The translations under genes were made by a program, and so were the position numbers. A stretch of 64,000 nucleotides of DNA from Chaetoderma sp. LZ-2023a (Eukaryota; Mollusca; Caudofoveata; Chaetodermatida; Chaetodermatidae): positions 29,001 through 93,000 of the forward strand of contig JAVVLW010002922.1 in NCBI GenBank assembly GCA_034401795.1. The letters run 5' to 3'. Below are positions 12,273 to 23,709 of this stretch, piece by piece. Position 1 is the stretch's first letter. Every line of letters starts with the position of its first letter. The notes beneath the pieces were generated by a model, which was not told the DNA's origin, made no database searches, and saw only the letters and a program-made list of their open reading frames with translations.

Positions 12273-12477
12273 TTTAACCCGTAACCCTTGAAACTTCAGT
12301 GTATCGTTTTCAAAACAGTGAAGGAAAGCTGTTGAGTATTTTGAAACTAGTTTGACTGGAACCTGTTGCCACCATTGGCAGCAGCAAGTCCAAGTCAAAT
12401 TGGTTTCAAAATATGCAACAGAATATTTCTTACATCATAATGAACTTGCAATTCCTGGTTTATACGGGTTAAAGCTT
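12273..12477. repeat. MITE-like palindromic repeat, family 2
   Basis: It is bounded by 'taacccttgaaacttcag' and 'tatacgggttaaa'. Inside, 'gttgagtattttgaaac' is mirrored by 'gtttcaaaatatgcaac', and 'agtttgact' by 'agtcaaatt'. No open reading frame of interest. Confidence 0.6.
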
Positions 12478-12589
12478 GCTATCAAATTTCAGTCAACCAG
12501 CCCTAGACAACTTTGTTAAATGTCACACACAACAAGTTCATTGCCATAATTTTGAGTTTAATAAAAATATGAGCACACACATGAAGAAA

Positions 12590-12720
12590 TACATGCGTGC
12601 TTGCTTGCTCACTTTCACATGCATGCACACACGCTTAGGCATACATGCATGCTTGCTCGCTCACTCACGAACGCACGCATGCACGCACGCATGCACGCAC
12701 ACACACACACACACAAGGAA
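12590..12720. repeat. CATG/CACG-rich simple repeat ending in (CA)n
   Basis: Low-complexity run of gcatgcacgc-type words that ends in a pure CA stretch. Confidence 0.8.
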
Positions 12721-13202
12721 TAAATGAATGAACGAATGCATACACGCTCACATGCATCCATACAAAACACACTCAGACTCACCCTTTTTCGCCAATATTG
12801 TGACTGGACTTCATCTTAAAAACCTGAAAAATGTGAAATTTCATTGTAAAACACAGAAAATGTGCAGAAGAGAACACACATACAATGACATGATGTCAGA
12901 GCAAATAGCCCTGTCAAAAGGGGCATGGTGGTAGCGTTAGTACGTAGAGCTTTAAGTATCCTGGGTTATCCACTAGCTAGCAGAAGCAGTGACAAGTAAA
13001 GTCTAGTAATACAGATATACTAGCCCTTTCAAGGCTGATAATTTTTTAGTTGTGAAGTTGAATTAAAGATACATGGCTCTAATTCAATTTCACAACCGTA
13101 TAATTAATTTATATGGAATTAAATTATCATATGTTTAGATTTATTTCGTTTCATTTACATTGAGATACACAATTTAAATAAGAAAAACTAATTATAAAAG
13201 AA

Positions 13203-13373
13203 TCACCAGTCTGCATGATAGATCCCAATAGGATCTAGCGTGTGTAGTTGATGTATCCAGTACTTTTCCCGCTCTTTTTGTAAATGTGTTTTCTCTGTGT
13301 CCTCAGGGTCATGAGGTAGAACTCGTATGATTTTGTAGGACATGTTCTTTCCTCAGTGTGTGGGCAAATTAAA
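13203..13373 (-). pseudogene. Penelope-like element, C-terminal end of GIY-YIG endonuclease
   Basis: Read on the minus strand from 13373, the frame begins FNLPTH, then after one stop gives MSYKIIRVLPHDPEDTEK and EREKYWIHQLHTLDPIGIY. This is the usual C-terminal block of Penelope-like GIY-YIG endonucleases (HFNLPGH..., R.rE.yWI..L.TL.P.GLN). The preceding part of the same domain is at 23710-24010, beyond the DIRS insertion. Joining the two edges, CAT CAT TTT | AAT TTG CCC, restores the HHFNLP consensus without losing or gaining a base. It is a pseudogene because of the stop, an upstream frameshift and the insertion. Confidence 0.8.
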
Positions 13374-13580
13374 TAAACGAAATCACAGATTTCTTTTTTC
13401 ATGAGAGAGTTGATACTTACCCTTTAACACTCTTTGATATTCCCAAATATCGACTTTCACTCAATAAACACTTAGATTAAAAAAGTTAGGTGCCCCTACT
13501 GGGCAAGTAGTCAGATGACAGTCCAGTGGATGCCAGCCCCAAACTCACGCAAAAATTGATTAATTTATTAGCTGACACAA
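13374..13580. repeat. right terminal inverted repeat of DIRS AB
   Basis: Starts TAAACGAAATCACAG and contains 'gtgcccctactgggca', the inverted counterpart of the left repeat at 23520-23709. The outermost ~40 bases differ between the left and right repeats, as in other copies of the family. Confidence 0.8.
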
Positions 13581-13601
13581 TGCAACTTAAGAAAGCCTGA
13601 A

Positions 13602-13634
13602 GACCGAGCCTCTGTGGGGCAGAGAGGCCGGGTC
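13602..13634. repeat. conserved 33-nt hairpin of DIRS AB
   Basis: GACCGAGCCTCT...AGAGGCCGGGTC forms a 12-bp stem with two mismatches and a 9-nt loop. It sits between the right ITR and the ICR. It has the same length in copies C, D, E and F. Confidence 0.75.
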
Positions 13635-13639
13635 CGTGT

Positions 13640-13739
13640 TAAGGAGCTAAGTATCAACTCTCTCGTGAAAAAATAAATCCATGATTTCGTTTATTTCACT
13701 TCAAGAGTATACTTACCTCCCTAACACTCTTTGATATTG
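13640..13739. repeat. internal complementary region (ICR) of DIRS AB
   Basis: Its two halves meet at 13693/13694. One is the inverted copy of the right outer end, the other repeats the left outer end (tttcacttcaagagtatact) inverted relative to 23709. This is the DIRS arrangement used to template the missing ends of a circular intermediate. Confidence 0.8.
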
Positions 13740-14309
13740 CCAGAATTCGTAAGAGAATTTGGCAGGAGGGAGGCGAGGTCAAAAGACCAGCTCTTCCCTA
13801 TGCACATTTCTGCGTTTAAGGCACTTAAACTTCTGAAATTGTGTGAAAACACAACCAGGGAATGACTTGAACATCGGATAACACAACCGATGGCTATGAG
13901 AAGACCATATGTCATATGCGCTCCCCCACTTCACCCACACCCCCCCCCCCCCCTTTTCTTGGGAGGGAGACAGAATGACCTCAATGTCCCCTACACTCTC
14001 TACGTACAAGTGCCATGTACTATAGGCCATAAGATGAAAAAGCTCCATTTTCGTATACTCTCAAGAATGAACCACATAAAACATGTACCATTAACATATT
14101 AGAACGAAGGGTTATGTGACAAATACAATCAAGAATGAACAACACATAGACAAGACTGGCCTTGTGAATTGCTTGTTGCTGTCTTCATCTCCCTATTAGT
14201 GAAGACTGATGCAGTTCTGACAAGTGGTTGTTTCCATTGATAAATTGTGATGTATATAAAAAATGAGAAAACCTCATCAAAAATTGTACACCTAAATTAT
14301 TTTTTCAAA

Positions 14310-15628
14310 ATCGATAAGGCGAGCGGATTCGAGGTGTCACGGAGATAATGGTCGGTGAAACTCGATTCACAGTGCCACTGGGCTACCGACATAATGTCGT
14401 CCACAGGCACCCCATTAAACAGAGCGGTGGAAGCGACTACGCCGCGATCACTGTGAGCCTTGGTAAAGTCAACTTGTTTACCTGTGGTAGATTTTTTGAC
14501 AAAATTGAATACATTCTACAATCCACCTGGAAATGGTGTCTTTGGAAGGCCTACTGTATCATGAGGTTCAATATACGACAACCATAATGCTGTTGGGTCT
14601 GTCCGCCATTCCTGGGTACGTTGTTTGTACCTGTTTAATGCGCGGACTGGACATGCTTTTGAATTAGGATCATATCTAGTCAAAGCTGGTAAAAATATGG
14701 GTTGACCTGGATATTTCAAAGACTGGTTTTTAGCCATGAAATTTATCCTAGGTAGAAGCTTAAGGCCTTCCTCTGTAACCACATAATGGTCTGCCTCAGC
14801 TGATAAGGCATGAATTTCTCTTCTCCGCCTAGCCGAGGCCGCAGCAATTAAAAATACAGTTTTCATAGAAATGGAACATACTGGTTCAAATGCCTTATCA
14901 GCTAATACCTGTATCACTAGTGATAAACTCCAAGACAGAATCACCACCTGAATAGATGAATCCATTGGATTAATACATCTTTTTGAGCACCATTCCGCAA
15001 ATCTGTTGATTTTATAGTTATATGCTTTGGAGGTTGACCCCATTCTGGCTTTTTCCATAAACATGGCTGCTTGCTCAGAAAAGCCCTCCTTAATTCTTGA
15101 TTCTTTGACAACATCCATGCAGTCAATCTGAACATTGACGGATTGTTGTGAAGGGCCTTGCCCGGGAAGATAACATTGTCCATCAGAAGCAGAGGAACCG
15201 GATTGCAGACCAGAAGGTCCAGCAGCTCCGTATACCATGATCGGCTTGGCCAATTTGGGGTGATTATAAGCACTTGGCACTCCTCCTGTCTGATTTTCTG
15301 AAGAATTCTTGGAATCAGGATTGCTGGAGGGAATGCGTATGCATACATTCCCACCCAGCTGATAACTAACGCATCTGTTGAGATAGCGCTCGGATCTGGA
15401 ATCGAAGAGACGTATGTCGTCATCTTCGCATTCTTCTTCATTGCGAATAAATCTATGTTGGCTTTCCGCCAGTGGTTGAAGAGACAATCCGCCACACATT
15501 GATTTAGTTGCCATTCCATAGGTAAAACACTTCGGCTCAATGAGTCTTCTAGCAGATTTAATCTTCCCAGAATATGAACTGCTTTCAAGGTGATCCTGTG
15601 ATCCAGGCACCAGCAAAGCAATTTCCAT
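14310..15628 (-). pseudogene. tyrosine recombinase (DIRS AB), broken
   Basis: Translation shows the SAM-like N-terminal part (SKAYNYKINRFAEWCSKRC) and the first catalytic region (ASARRRREIHALSAE, box I arginine). A deletion joins SSIQVV to ILSWSLSL, removing about 60 residues present in copies C, D and F. The frame closes at 14516. The remaining C-terminal region with the H-x-x-R box (cacagtgatcgcgg, inverted) continues in another frame to about 14310. The enzyme would not be functional. The region upstream of 15400 overlaps the RNase H frame. Confidence 0.8.
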
Positions 15629-15629
15629 G

Positions 15630-16720
15630 TCATCCTACATAGACTGGGCCACCCTGGTGGTTTATGTAAGTCACTACTGTTGAATTATCTGCTCGAACCA
15701 GAACAATCTTGCCCTGAACTTTCATTAAGAAATGTTCCAGGCCCAGTACTACTGCTCGTAATTCCAGTAGATTGATATATTCTTGTGACTGATCCAGATT
15801 CCAAAGCCCTGATACTGTGGCTTCTTCCAGGCATGCTCCCCATCCCTCCATTGATAGATCTGTATACATCCTTATTTGAGGGTGGAGAGGGGTGAGCATT
15901 ACCCCCGCAAGGAGATTCTCTCTTTCCATCCAACATTGGAGATGGTGAATAAGAGCCTCCAATTTGAGTCCAGTGATCCTGTACTCTGGGTCCACTGTGT
16001 AAGGCTGCCTGTGGAATGACTGGTTCCAATGAAACCATCAACCCCCGCATTCTCAAGTAAACCCATGCCAGGACATGACGACTGTTGCACACTGACTGTA
16101 TTAATGAGATGAGTACTTGTACCCTCTCCTGAGTAGGATAAACATATCCTATCTCTACATCAAAGACCATTCCCAGGTAAACAAACTTCTGGGATGGAGT
16201 CAGCTCTGATTTTTGAAAGTTGATTATCCAGCCTAAGTCTGTGAGAGTTTTTAGAACTATCTCCAGATTTGCTGATAGACTTTCCTGATTGTGTGCCTTT
16301 AATAGCCAGTCGTCTATGTATGTATGGAACGCTTTGCTTCTCCTGCGGAGGTATACTGTTATCGCAAGGACAACCCTGGTGAAAAGTTGAGGAGCTGTTG
16401 AAATTCCAAAGGGTAAACCCCTGAATTCCCACTGATGGCCCTGGAATGCAAACCTCAGGTACTGGCGAAAACTCCTCGCCATTGGAATGTGGAAATATGC
16501 ATATTTCAAATCTATTGACGTCATCCACATTCCTTTTTCCAACCCTACAAACACCGATTTCACTGTTTCCATTTTGAAACTTGGCGTGTCAATGAACTTT
16601 GTCAGTGGATTGAGGTTGACAATAGGCCTCAACGCTCCAGTGCTTTTTGTCACTAGGAATACGGGTGAATAGAAGCCTGGACAATTTTGTGCTGGTTGAA
16701 TTGCTACTTTTTATAGGAGG
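15630..16720 (-). pseudogene. reverse transcriptase/RNase H (DIRS AB), broken
   Basis: Contains the RT palm motifs SIDLKYAYFHIP (D retained, one K-D to K-Y change against the family), LPFGISTAP and HTYIDDWLLKAHN (catalytic YIDD), then RNase H with MYTDLSMEGWGACLEE, INLLELRAVVLG and VRADNSTVVTY. A frameshift after QAALH splits RT from RNase H. The DIRS family is recognised by this RT type together with the downstream recombinase and terminal structure. Confidence 0.85.
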
Positions 16721-17185
16721 GAATTTATTTCCTCCTCTATACACAAACGTTGATCCAGATCGCTTTGGAGTCCAGATCGGAACCAGAGACAGCTGCGCTG
16801 GTGGACCTACTATCCAGTCGGGATGACACCCGACTGAAAACCATCATAAGACTAAGCAGTCCTGAGTCAACCGCTCCCAATCTTGCCTGTGGTGGGCCAG
16901 ACGGCAGGCCGCCTGGTCCACCTAGAGAGAGAGGTGGACATGAGCAATGCAAGAGTGGCACTGTCTCTGGACACAGAAGTACCGAAACGGTCCGTACTGT
17001 GGCAACCAGCCCATCAGGCACGGTTACCACGACCAGATCCTTGCGTGCCACGGCCCGCACCGCACGCACCGAGGTGTGCAAGTGGCTGTCTGGCTGGTTG
17101 CACTGGAGGAGCCTGCGTACCCCCTCGCTGCTGGCTGCAGAGCGTGCGACCATGGCCGGCGCTAAGCTGGTGGCTGGCCTAGAAA
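16721..17185 (-). pseudogene. gag C-terminus / RT N-terminus overlap (DIRS AB)
   Basis: Diverged equivalent of 49980-50460 in copy D. It carries the inverted counterpart of the RT entry region (LVPVWT-like) and the Arg/Pro/Ala-rich end of gag. It stops at 17185, where the A2 copy begins, and resumes at 20977 (ttggccacgacc). With A2 removed, the sequence has the same length as the D copy at this point. Confidence 0.7.
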
Positions 17186-17195
17186 CTAAGAAAAT

Positions 17196-17740
17196 TTACC
17201 AAATTTCTTTTTCAATTGGAATGTGGAAATAAGCATCCTTGAGATCTATTGATGCTGTCCACATCCCCTTCTTTAACACCAACAACACCGATTTTATTGT
17301 TTCCATTTTGAAACTTGGTGTATCTATAAACTTGTTTAGAGGTTTGAGGTTGAGAATTGGTCTCCAACCCCCAGTGTTCTTTGTCACAAGAAACACGGTT
17401 GAATAGAAGCTCGGACAATCTTTCGCCGGTTGAATTGCTTCTTTTAGAATTAGAGATTCTATCTACTCTTCTATGCACAACCGTTTGTCTGGATCTCTTG
17501 GTATTTGAGTCCAGACCGGTACCAGAGACAGATGCAATGGCGGACCTCTTATCGATTCTGGACTGTATCCGTGCGAAAGCCATTGCAAGACTAAGCGGTC
17601 CTGAATTAACCGCTCCCACTTCTGAATGTGGCAAGTCAAACGACCTCCTACTGGTGCACCTAGGGTTGACGGGGTGCCCATAAATTTTAGAAGTGGGAGT
17701 GTCTCTGGTACGAGTGACAACACCCGAGTGGTACCCATCA
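17196..17740 (-). pseudogene. reverse transcriptase N-terminal fragment (DIRS A2)
   Basis: Contains FLVTKNTGGWRPILNLKPL, FIDTPSFKMETIKSV and IDLKDAYFHIPI, then diverges immediately where the internal deletion starts. The catalytic YIDD and all RNase H are missing. Confidence 0.8.
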
Positions 17741-19755
17741 GGCCCGGTTATCACGTGCCGCTCCTCGCGTGCCATGCCCAGCGCCACATGCACCACAGTG
17801 AGCGGGCTGCTGTCTGGTTGGCTGCGCTTGAGGCGCTGGCTGACGTATAGCAGCACGCTGCTGCTGGCGCGGCCGACGCGGTCTCTGAAACTGGCCAGCC
17901 TGCTGGCGTCTGACAATGCCAGCACCGCCATGAGCGTACTGCTGTCGAGCAGCCGAGGGCTGAACATGCACTTGTGCTCTGCGCAGCACTTATAACTGTG
18001 CGCGCAGTGCCCTCTGGTTGTTCACCAAAGTCACTGTCTCTTGGAGGTGCCGACAACCTTCACCTCCAAAAAGACCATGGCCTGCCATCGGCGCTTGCAA
18101 CAAGCATGACTAGAGCTCTTGAGACAGGCACAAATTGTCCAAAGCAAAAGTGCGCCTCGTCCTCAGTGACTTCGTGATGGACCTAGTCAGACACTCCAAC
18201 GCCAGGTTGATCCCATCCTGGATGGCTCGTTGGACTGTCACGGGGCTAGGTTGTTGCTGGACCGAGGCTGCTACTACCCAAGATAGCAGCTGTGAGACAT
18301 GAGACAGCGCACTAATCGCTGCTCGTCAGCTCTCCTCGGTGTAGCCGAGCACATAGCGCCTGAGCACACCGCTCCCATGTCAACACGGGAACCCGGTCGC
18401 GTATCTTCTCCCAGAGCGGCGGGTCGTCCGCGCTTGGTCTGGGCGCTAGGCCATATCGAGCATACTGACTAGCAGTAACCCGACATTGCCTAGCAACCTC
18501 GCAGGGGGCCTTCGCGAGGCGACCTTTCGGTCTAATCGACTCCTCTGCCGCAGAGAACATATCTAAGGTATGTTCAGTATACGGCAGACAGTCGTGTTGG
18601 CCAACGGCTTTGCCTGTAACCATGCCCAAGGGTTACCGGCGGCCGTTTCGTCCACGGAGAGCTCTGGTCTGACAGCGAGGAGCCACGTGCACGCTTCAGA
18701 CCAGTCTTCATCCATGGCTACCTGCGAATTGTCGACGAGCAGCGGGCCCTCGTCATCCTCAATGGAATTCGCAGGTAAGGCCGAGGTGGAGGCTAGAGAC
18801 AAACCCGGCTGCCCAGGGAATGCATACGGGCCCACGAGGGCTGGCATAACATTCTCCATAGGCTGACCGGGCACCAAGGCCGCACTTGTATGAGGGGTAA
18901 CATGCACACCAGCGCGGCCCGGATCATCCGTATGAGATTCCACGCTTAAGCGCGGAATCTTATACGGGCGGCCGTCCGCTCCAAACCGGCCCACAGGCTG
19001 AATCATGAAGCCTGCTCCCGAGGGAACAGTGCCATAGGCGCGAGCGGCCGCGCTCCTCTTGAGAGGAGTGTAGACGCTCGCATCCATGTCTTCATGTCTT
19101 CATTCCCTGGTCAGGAAAGTTAGACTCTGGGTTATCAAGAAAAACTAACCCAGACAGACCAGGAGAATGCCCGAAAGCAGATGACGAGGGTACTCCGCGA
19201 GTGATCGTGGTCAGGCCCGCTGCTTGGGTTCCGCCTGATGCTGCACGCGCTGCTGGATCACCAGGCGACGTGAACATCAAGCCTGGGTCCAAGACGGCCA
19301 CCCCTGGATCACTAAACACTTTGTCCGAGCTAGTAGGGCATGAACCAGGGAAGGGGGCTACCTGCACTGAGGTCGATGCGCAGGAAGTTGAAACAACTGT
19401 GCCAGGCAACATGCCGCGAAGCATGTCAGGCATCAGATCTTTCAAAGTCCTGCGCATCTCACTCACTAACTCAAACTTGAAGGCCTCCAGCTCACCCTCC
19501 AGCTCACCCTTCTGAGGCCTCTTCTTACCCTCCCTCTTTGTCTTCTTGCCCTCCTCAGCCATTAGCTTAGCCTGAAAAGCAAAGAATTCAGAGGTTAGAT
19601 TCCCCCCCCCCACCTCTTTACAAATGACACATTTGTTAGACAGCCTACACACTGAACAAAGATGGCAAGGGTGGGGGAAGAATCTAGCCTTCATAGGCTT
19701 GAAGCAAGATGGACATGACTTCTGAAAAAGGGAAGGCATACGAAGACAATGAGTA
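17738..19755 (-). pseudogene. gag-like protein (DIRS A2), frameshifted
   Basis: Three overlapping frames together match gag of C, D and F. The N-terminus is CPSCFKPMKARFFPHPC followed by CSVC...CVIC. Then come a Lys/Glu-rich stretch, a Pro/Gly/Ser-rich middle and a conserved block with EDWSEACTWLLAVRPELSV. The Cys/His cluster has the same spacing as in C (C-x2-C-x10-H-x-C-x2-C-x2-C-x5-C-x2-C). It lies just behind a splice-acceptor-like ttccctttttcag near 19730. Several frameshifts make it a pseudogene. Confidence 0.7.
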
Positions 19756-20780
19756 TTATAGTTTGCAAACCCTTGTTAATTGCCTATTAGTACAAAACAA
19801 GAACAAACTCGAGAGAAGACATCCACTTTTATTACCGACAACCCTGATGGGACAGCTGACTTCTCTAGTTAATAATAACCAATCACAACCAGGATCCCAA
19901 ATTAAGAGAGAGAGAGAAGAGAAAAATTAATGACTATCTAGATATCTCTCCGCCTTCATAATAAATGGTGATAAACACATCAAAGACATCTCTAAACTAA
20001 GATATTGACATCAAGGAAAGAGAAAAAACTCTGGTTGATTATGACATCAAACCTCAATGCAACAGCTCTTTCAAGGAGAGGGGACGTCAGAAATGAATGC
20101 AAGAAATATCTAGAGACTAAAGACATTCATTACTCCCGAATAATATAATATCAAATTATATATATTCGAGAACCCATGCACACACACGAGCGATTACAGT
20201 GCAATAACAAAAGGCAGCAGAAAATTGTGACTATTTTCAAATAATTATGTGCCATAACTAATAAACTCCCTTAGCCTGAGCACAGGCAAAACCATCCTCT
20301 TGTGCAGGAGAACACGTCCATCCATCCGCCGAGACTCTTCTTTCAGAAGAGCTGATGAGGGGGATGGGACAAAAGGAAGGAGATATTTCTTTTATTCATT
20401 TAATATATCTCCAACCCATAGACATATCACAATGATAAGTCAAAAAAGAGAGGTGAACAACCTTCGAGAGAACAGGACCCCTTACTCATCCATAAGTTGA
20501 ACCTGTGAACACAAAGCACAAGGGATTAATAGCCCTAGGTGCTGGGAGAAATTTAACAAGGATTCCCAGCGCCTGAAAACGCGGTAACGCCAAAACGGCC
20601 GCGACGAAAACAGGTAACATATAAAAGTTACAAGTCTAAATTAATAAATGGAACAAGATCACCTTAACAGATGATGAGGAAAACTGCTCTGCAGACTTAG
20701 AATCAGCCATTAACCCAAAAGGTCATAATAATTATTGAAATTTCTCAAAAAGAGACTGGGAAAGTTTTCATGGTTGGTCA
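19756..20780 (-). other. 5' leader of DIRS A2
   Basis: Non-coding leader between the left ITR and the gag exon, about 1 kb. It is diverged from the leaders of C, D and F. No promoter motif could be assigned. Confidence 0.6.
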
Positions 20781-20976
20781 GCCAATATATTAGAAAACGG
20801 AAGTACCAGTATGCGCATGCACAGTGGGTGGGGTCTGTCATGTGCATGACTGTGTACATCTACCTGCCCATTAGGGGCACATAACTTTTTATAATTCTGA
20901 ATATTATTGAATTTAGAGCCGATATACTAGTATATCAAGAGTGTTAGGGAGGTAAGTATGTTCTCATGATGTGAAA
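20780..20976. repeat. left terminal inverted repeat of DIRS A2
   Basis: Contains the family words 'tatgcgcatgca', 'cctgcccattaggggcac' and 'gtgttagggaggtaagta', and ends gatgtgaaa at 20976. The AAA then runs into AB gag sequence. Confidence 0.8.
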
Positions 20977-22622
20977 TTGGCCACGACCACCCATGCCTGC
21001 TGAGGATGGTATGCAGAGGGTGTTGCGCGAACACGCTCCATTCGGCGGAGCACTTCAAATTGCTCGTGCAGAGCCCTCTGGTTATTCACCATGGTGACCG
21101 TCTCTTGTAACAACAGGAAGACATGCGAGAGCACCGCGATGGGTGCCCTTGAACTCTCCTCCGCATCGCGGTGTTTGCCGAGCGCAGCGTGCTCGTGCAC
21201 AGCGCTCCCATGTCAGACCGGGAGCTTGGCCACATGTCTTCGCTTAGTGCAGCGCGATCATCAGCACTGGGCTTAGGCACTACACTGTACCTCTGGTATT
21301 CAACGGGTACGATGCGGCATCACTTTGCCACCTCGCGAGGGGCCTTTGCGTGACATCCATTCACCTTAATAGACGTCTCTGCTGCTGAGAACATATCCAC
21401 AATGTGCTCCGCTTGCGGCAGAGATTGTATCACGGTAGCAGTCGGCTTACCTGCTAGCCATGGGCGCTGGTCCTGCTGGATAGCTGGCTGTTCCAACGAA
21501 AGATCTGGCCTGACATTGATTAGCCAATGACAAGCGTCAGACCAGTCTTCCTCTGTGGCTACCTGTGAATGTTCGATTAGGCGCGGGCCTTCGCTGTCCT
21601 CTAGAACATTCACAGGTGATTGCGTGGCTGGAGGTACCGATACTCCTGGCAGGCCAGTGAAAGCATGGGGGGCCCGACAGAGCAGGCATGCTAAACACAC
21701 TGGCTTGACAAGAAGCAGGCGCTGTGGCATTGCGTGGGGTATACATACTCGACACACCACGGCCCTGGCCAGAACCAGCTACACCATCGGCAAGCTGAGG
21801 TATGCGGTAATGCTGGCCATCGGATCCAGTCCGGGCTACCTTCTGCGCCTACTCCTGCGTGAGTAGACCCATGGAAAATGTCGCCCGTGCTCCATGCGAG
21901 GGGTGCACATTCGTCAGTTTCCATGTTCACGGCGATAGGAGAACCCAGCAAATAATCCTCTTCTTCTTGACCAGAAAGATTAGACTCCGGGTCAGTGAAG
22001 ATTGCTAACATGACTGACCAGGATACGGTACCTGTAGGGCGCGGATACGCCTGAGGACCCGATAAGCGGGAACCAGGGTCCAGCGAGCCCTGCCCATGAA
22101 TGACTGGTGCGGCAAGCCTGCTACCCGTGTTCTCCTAGTGATCTCCTGCCCCTTCAAAAGGGGCCACCTCTGAATCATGGACAAAAACTGATAAATACCT
22201 AACGAAAACCGATTCAGAGGTGGCGATTATTTGCTCTGGAGAAGAAAGAGGAGACATCAAAGGATTTGGTCCAGGGAGCATGCTGTGAAGCATCTCTGGG
22301 ACCAAATCCTTTATTGTCTTCTTCATCTCTCCCATCATCTCAAGACGGAAGGCTTCCATATCCATGGAAGTGGACGCCTTCCTCTTACCCTTCTTACTCA
22401 CACTTATACTCTCCCACTCCTTCTTTGAGCGCTTCTCATCCTCTAACCCATTCTCCTTGGCCTGATGCGACAAAAAGTCAGACATTAGATGGCCACCCCC
22501 TCCCCACTGTTTACATACATCACAGTTTAACAGTGGCCAATAAGAACAGCAATTAAAGCATGGGTGAGGTGCAAATCTAGGCTTGACTAAGCGACCACAG
22601 TTGGGACACCCAGGTTTCTAAA
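20977..22622 (-). pseudogene. gag-like protein (DIRS AB), frameshifted
   Basis: Frames shift several times but follow gag of copies C, D and F. The N-terminal cluster (CPNCGRLVKPRFAPHPC, then CC, then CDVC) comes after a tgtggccttttag acceptor at about 22622. Then there is an acidic middle, EDWSDACHWLINVRPDLSL, and the C-terminal block VTMVNNQRALHEQFEVLRR. The last ~60 codons continue at 17185, beyond A2. Confidence 0.75.
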
Positions 22623-23519
22623 AGGCCACAAGACAAAGACAATGAGTATTTTAGTTAATAAATTAGTAAAACTCAAACCAAAATAAACAGGAGAGGATCA
22701 ATGGCCATAAAGACCACTACAACAATAGATAAATCAGCGTTGGACAAAACATTTTTGTTAATAATGAGTGCAAGGCTGATTATGATGTCATATCTTCAAA
22801 AATAAGAAGACAATCCGACTGAAAAACAATAGCCAGGTGCAATGATGAATTGTATTCAAAATCCAGAGCATAAAGGATAATGATATGAGCTATGTAAACA
22901 TCAGATAAACAGTGATAAAATTGGCAGCAGATTTCAGAAATATTTCTAAATAGTTTGAAGTGTCTAATATAATAACACTAGAATACCTGCTTCTTTAGCA
23001 TAGACATATTACCCGATCTCATGAACTGGATACGCCACCATTCTCTATGACCTCTTAAAGCTCTCCACCATAAGGGGAAGGGAAATGGACCAAGAGGGCA
23101 AAGTGAGATCTTACGAGACCTCCAAATCACTGGGCATAGATTTTGTTGCTAACATGTTAGTGGGAAATGGAACCTTGGTGGAGAGAAAAACAAACGCTCT
23201 GAAGATGTGCTGTCCTTTTCAATCATAGATAGATACCTATGGACACAAACAGAGAGATTAGAATTTCATCGCGCCAGGTGTAAATAAATCAGTTTTAATG
23301 GTGACTATCACGTCTAATCATCATGAATCTGGAAACACATTACACACAGGATTAAAATGCTGAATTAGACAAATATGTAATTGAAATCACCCGATAACTC
23401 GGTCCCGGTCCTTCCTCCGGTGATTTAGATTGAGAAGACATATGTTATCCAGATGAATTTCAACCAAACGAGTGAAGAAAACAACTGAAACTTTAGAATT
23501 TGAAAATTTGCATGTGCCT
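22623..23519 (-). other. 5' leader of DIRS AB
   Basis: Leader sequence homologous to that of C, D and F (ctctccacca.ggttccatttcc is shared). The ATG present in the others at this point is AAG here. No open frame of interest. Confidence 0.6.
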
Positions 23520-23709
23520 ATTTTGCCAATAAATTGGAAAAGAGGAAGTGCTAGTGTGCGCATGCGTGAGGTTGTGGCTGGCATCCGCCGGACTGTCATC
23601 TGACTACCTGCCCAGTAGGGGCACCTAAATTTTTTAATCTGAGTGTTTATTGACTGAAAGTCGATATTTGGGAATATCAGTGTTAGGGAAGTATACTCTT
23701 GAAGTGAAA
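23520..23709. repeat. left terminal inverted repeat of DIRS AB
   Basis: Carries 'gtgcgcatgcgtgagg', 'ctgcccagtaggggcac' and the terminus gtatactcttgaagtgaaa at 23691-23709. Penelope-like endonuclease sequence starts at the next base. Confidence 0.85.

Larger units (their letters stand above)
17186..20976 (-). mobile_element. DIRS element A2, internally deleted, nested in AB
   Basis: On the minus strand it begins with a left ITR ending at 20976 (inverted tttcacatcatgagaac), followed by leader, gag and the first part of RT. At 17186-17214 only about 27 bases of a degenerate right terminus remain (taagaaaatttacc...), fused directly to mid-RT sequence. RNase H, the recombinase and the ICR are absent. 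The flanks at 17185 and 20977 are contiguous in other copies, with AAA at both junctions. It is either a non-autonomous derivative or a copy deleted after insertion. Confidence 0.75.
13374..23709 (-). mobile_element. DIRS element AB, full insertion footprint (contains nested A2)
   Basis: An old DIRS-type tyrosine-recombinase retrotransposon on the minus strand. Its right (3') terminus is at 13374 and its left (5') terminus at 23709. Both flanks are halves of one Penelope-like endonuclease gene, which proves the two ends belong to a single insertion. Element sequence occupies 13374-17185 and 20977-23709. The interval 17186-20976 is a second DIRS copy, A2. Minus-strand order is left ITR, leader, gag, (A2), gag end/RT, RNase H, recombinase, ICR, right ITR. 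All its genes carry frameshifts. The AB recombinase has also lost about 60 codons. Confidence 0.85.

Noticed and set aside
13374..23709. First reading as two separate DIRS insertions, one at 13374-20976 and a gag-only fragment at 20977-23709.
   Set aside because: The outer flanks are two halves of one Penelope-like gene, and AB gag is contiguous across 17185/20977. The better model is one insertion, AB, with A2 nested inside.
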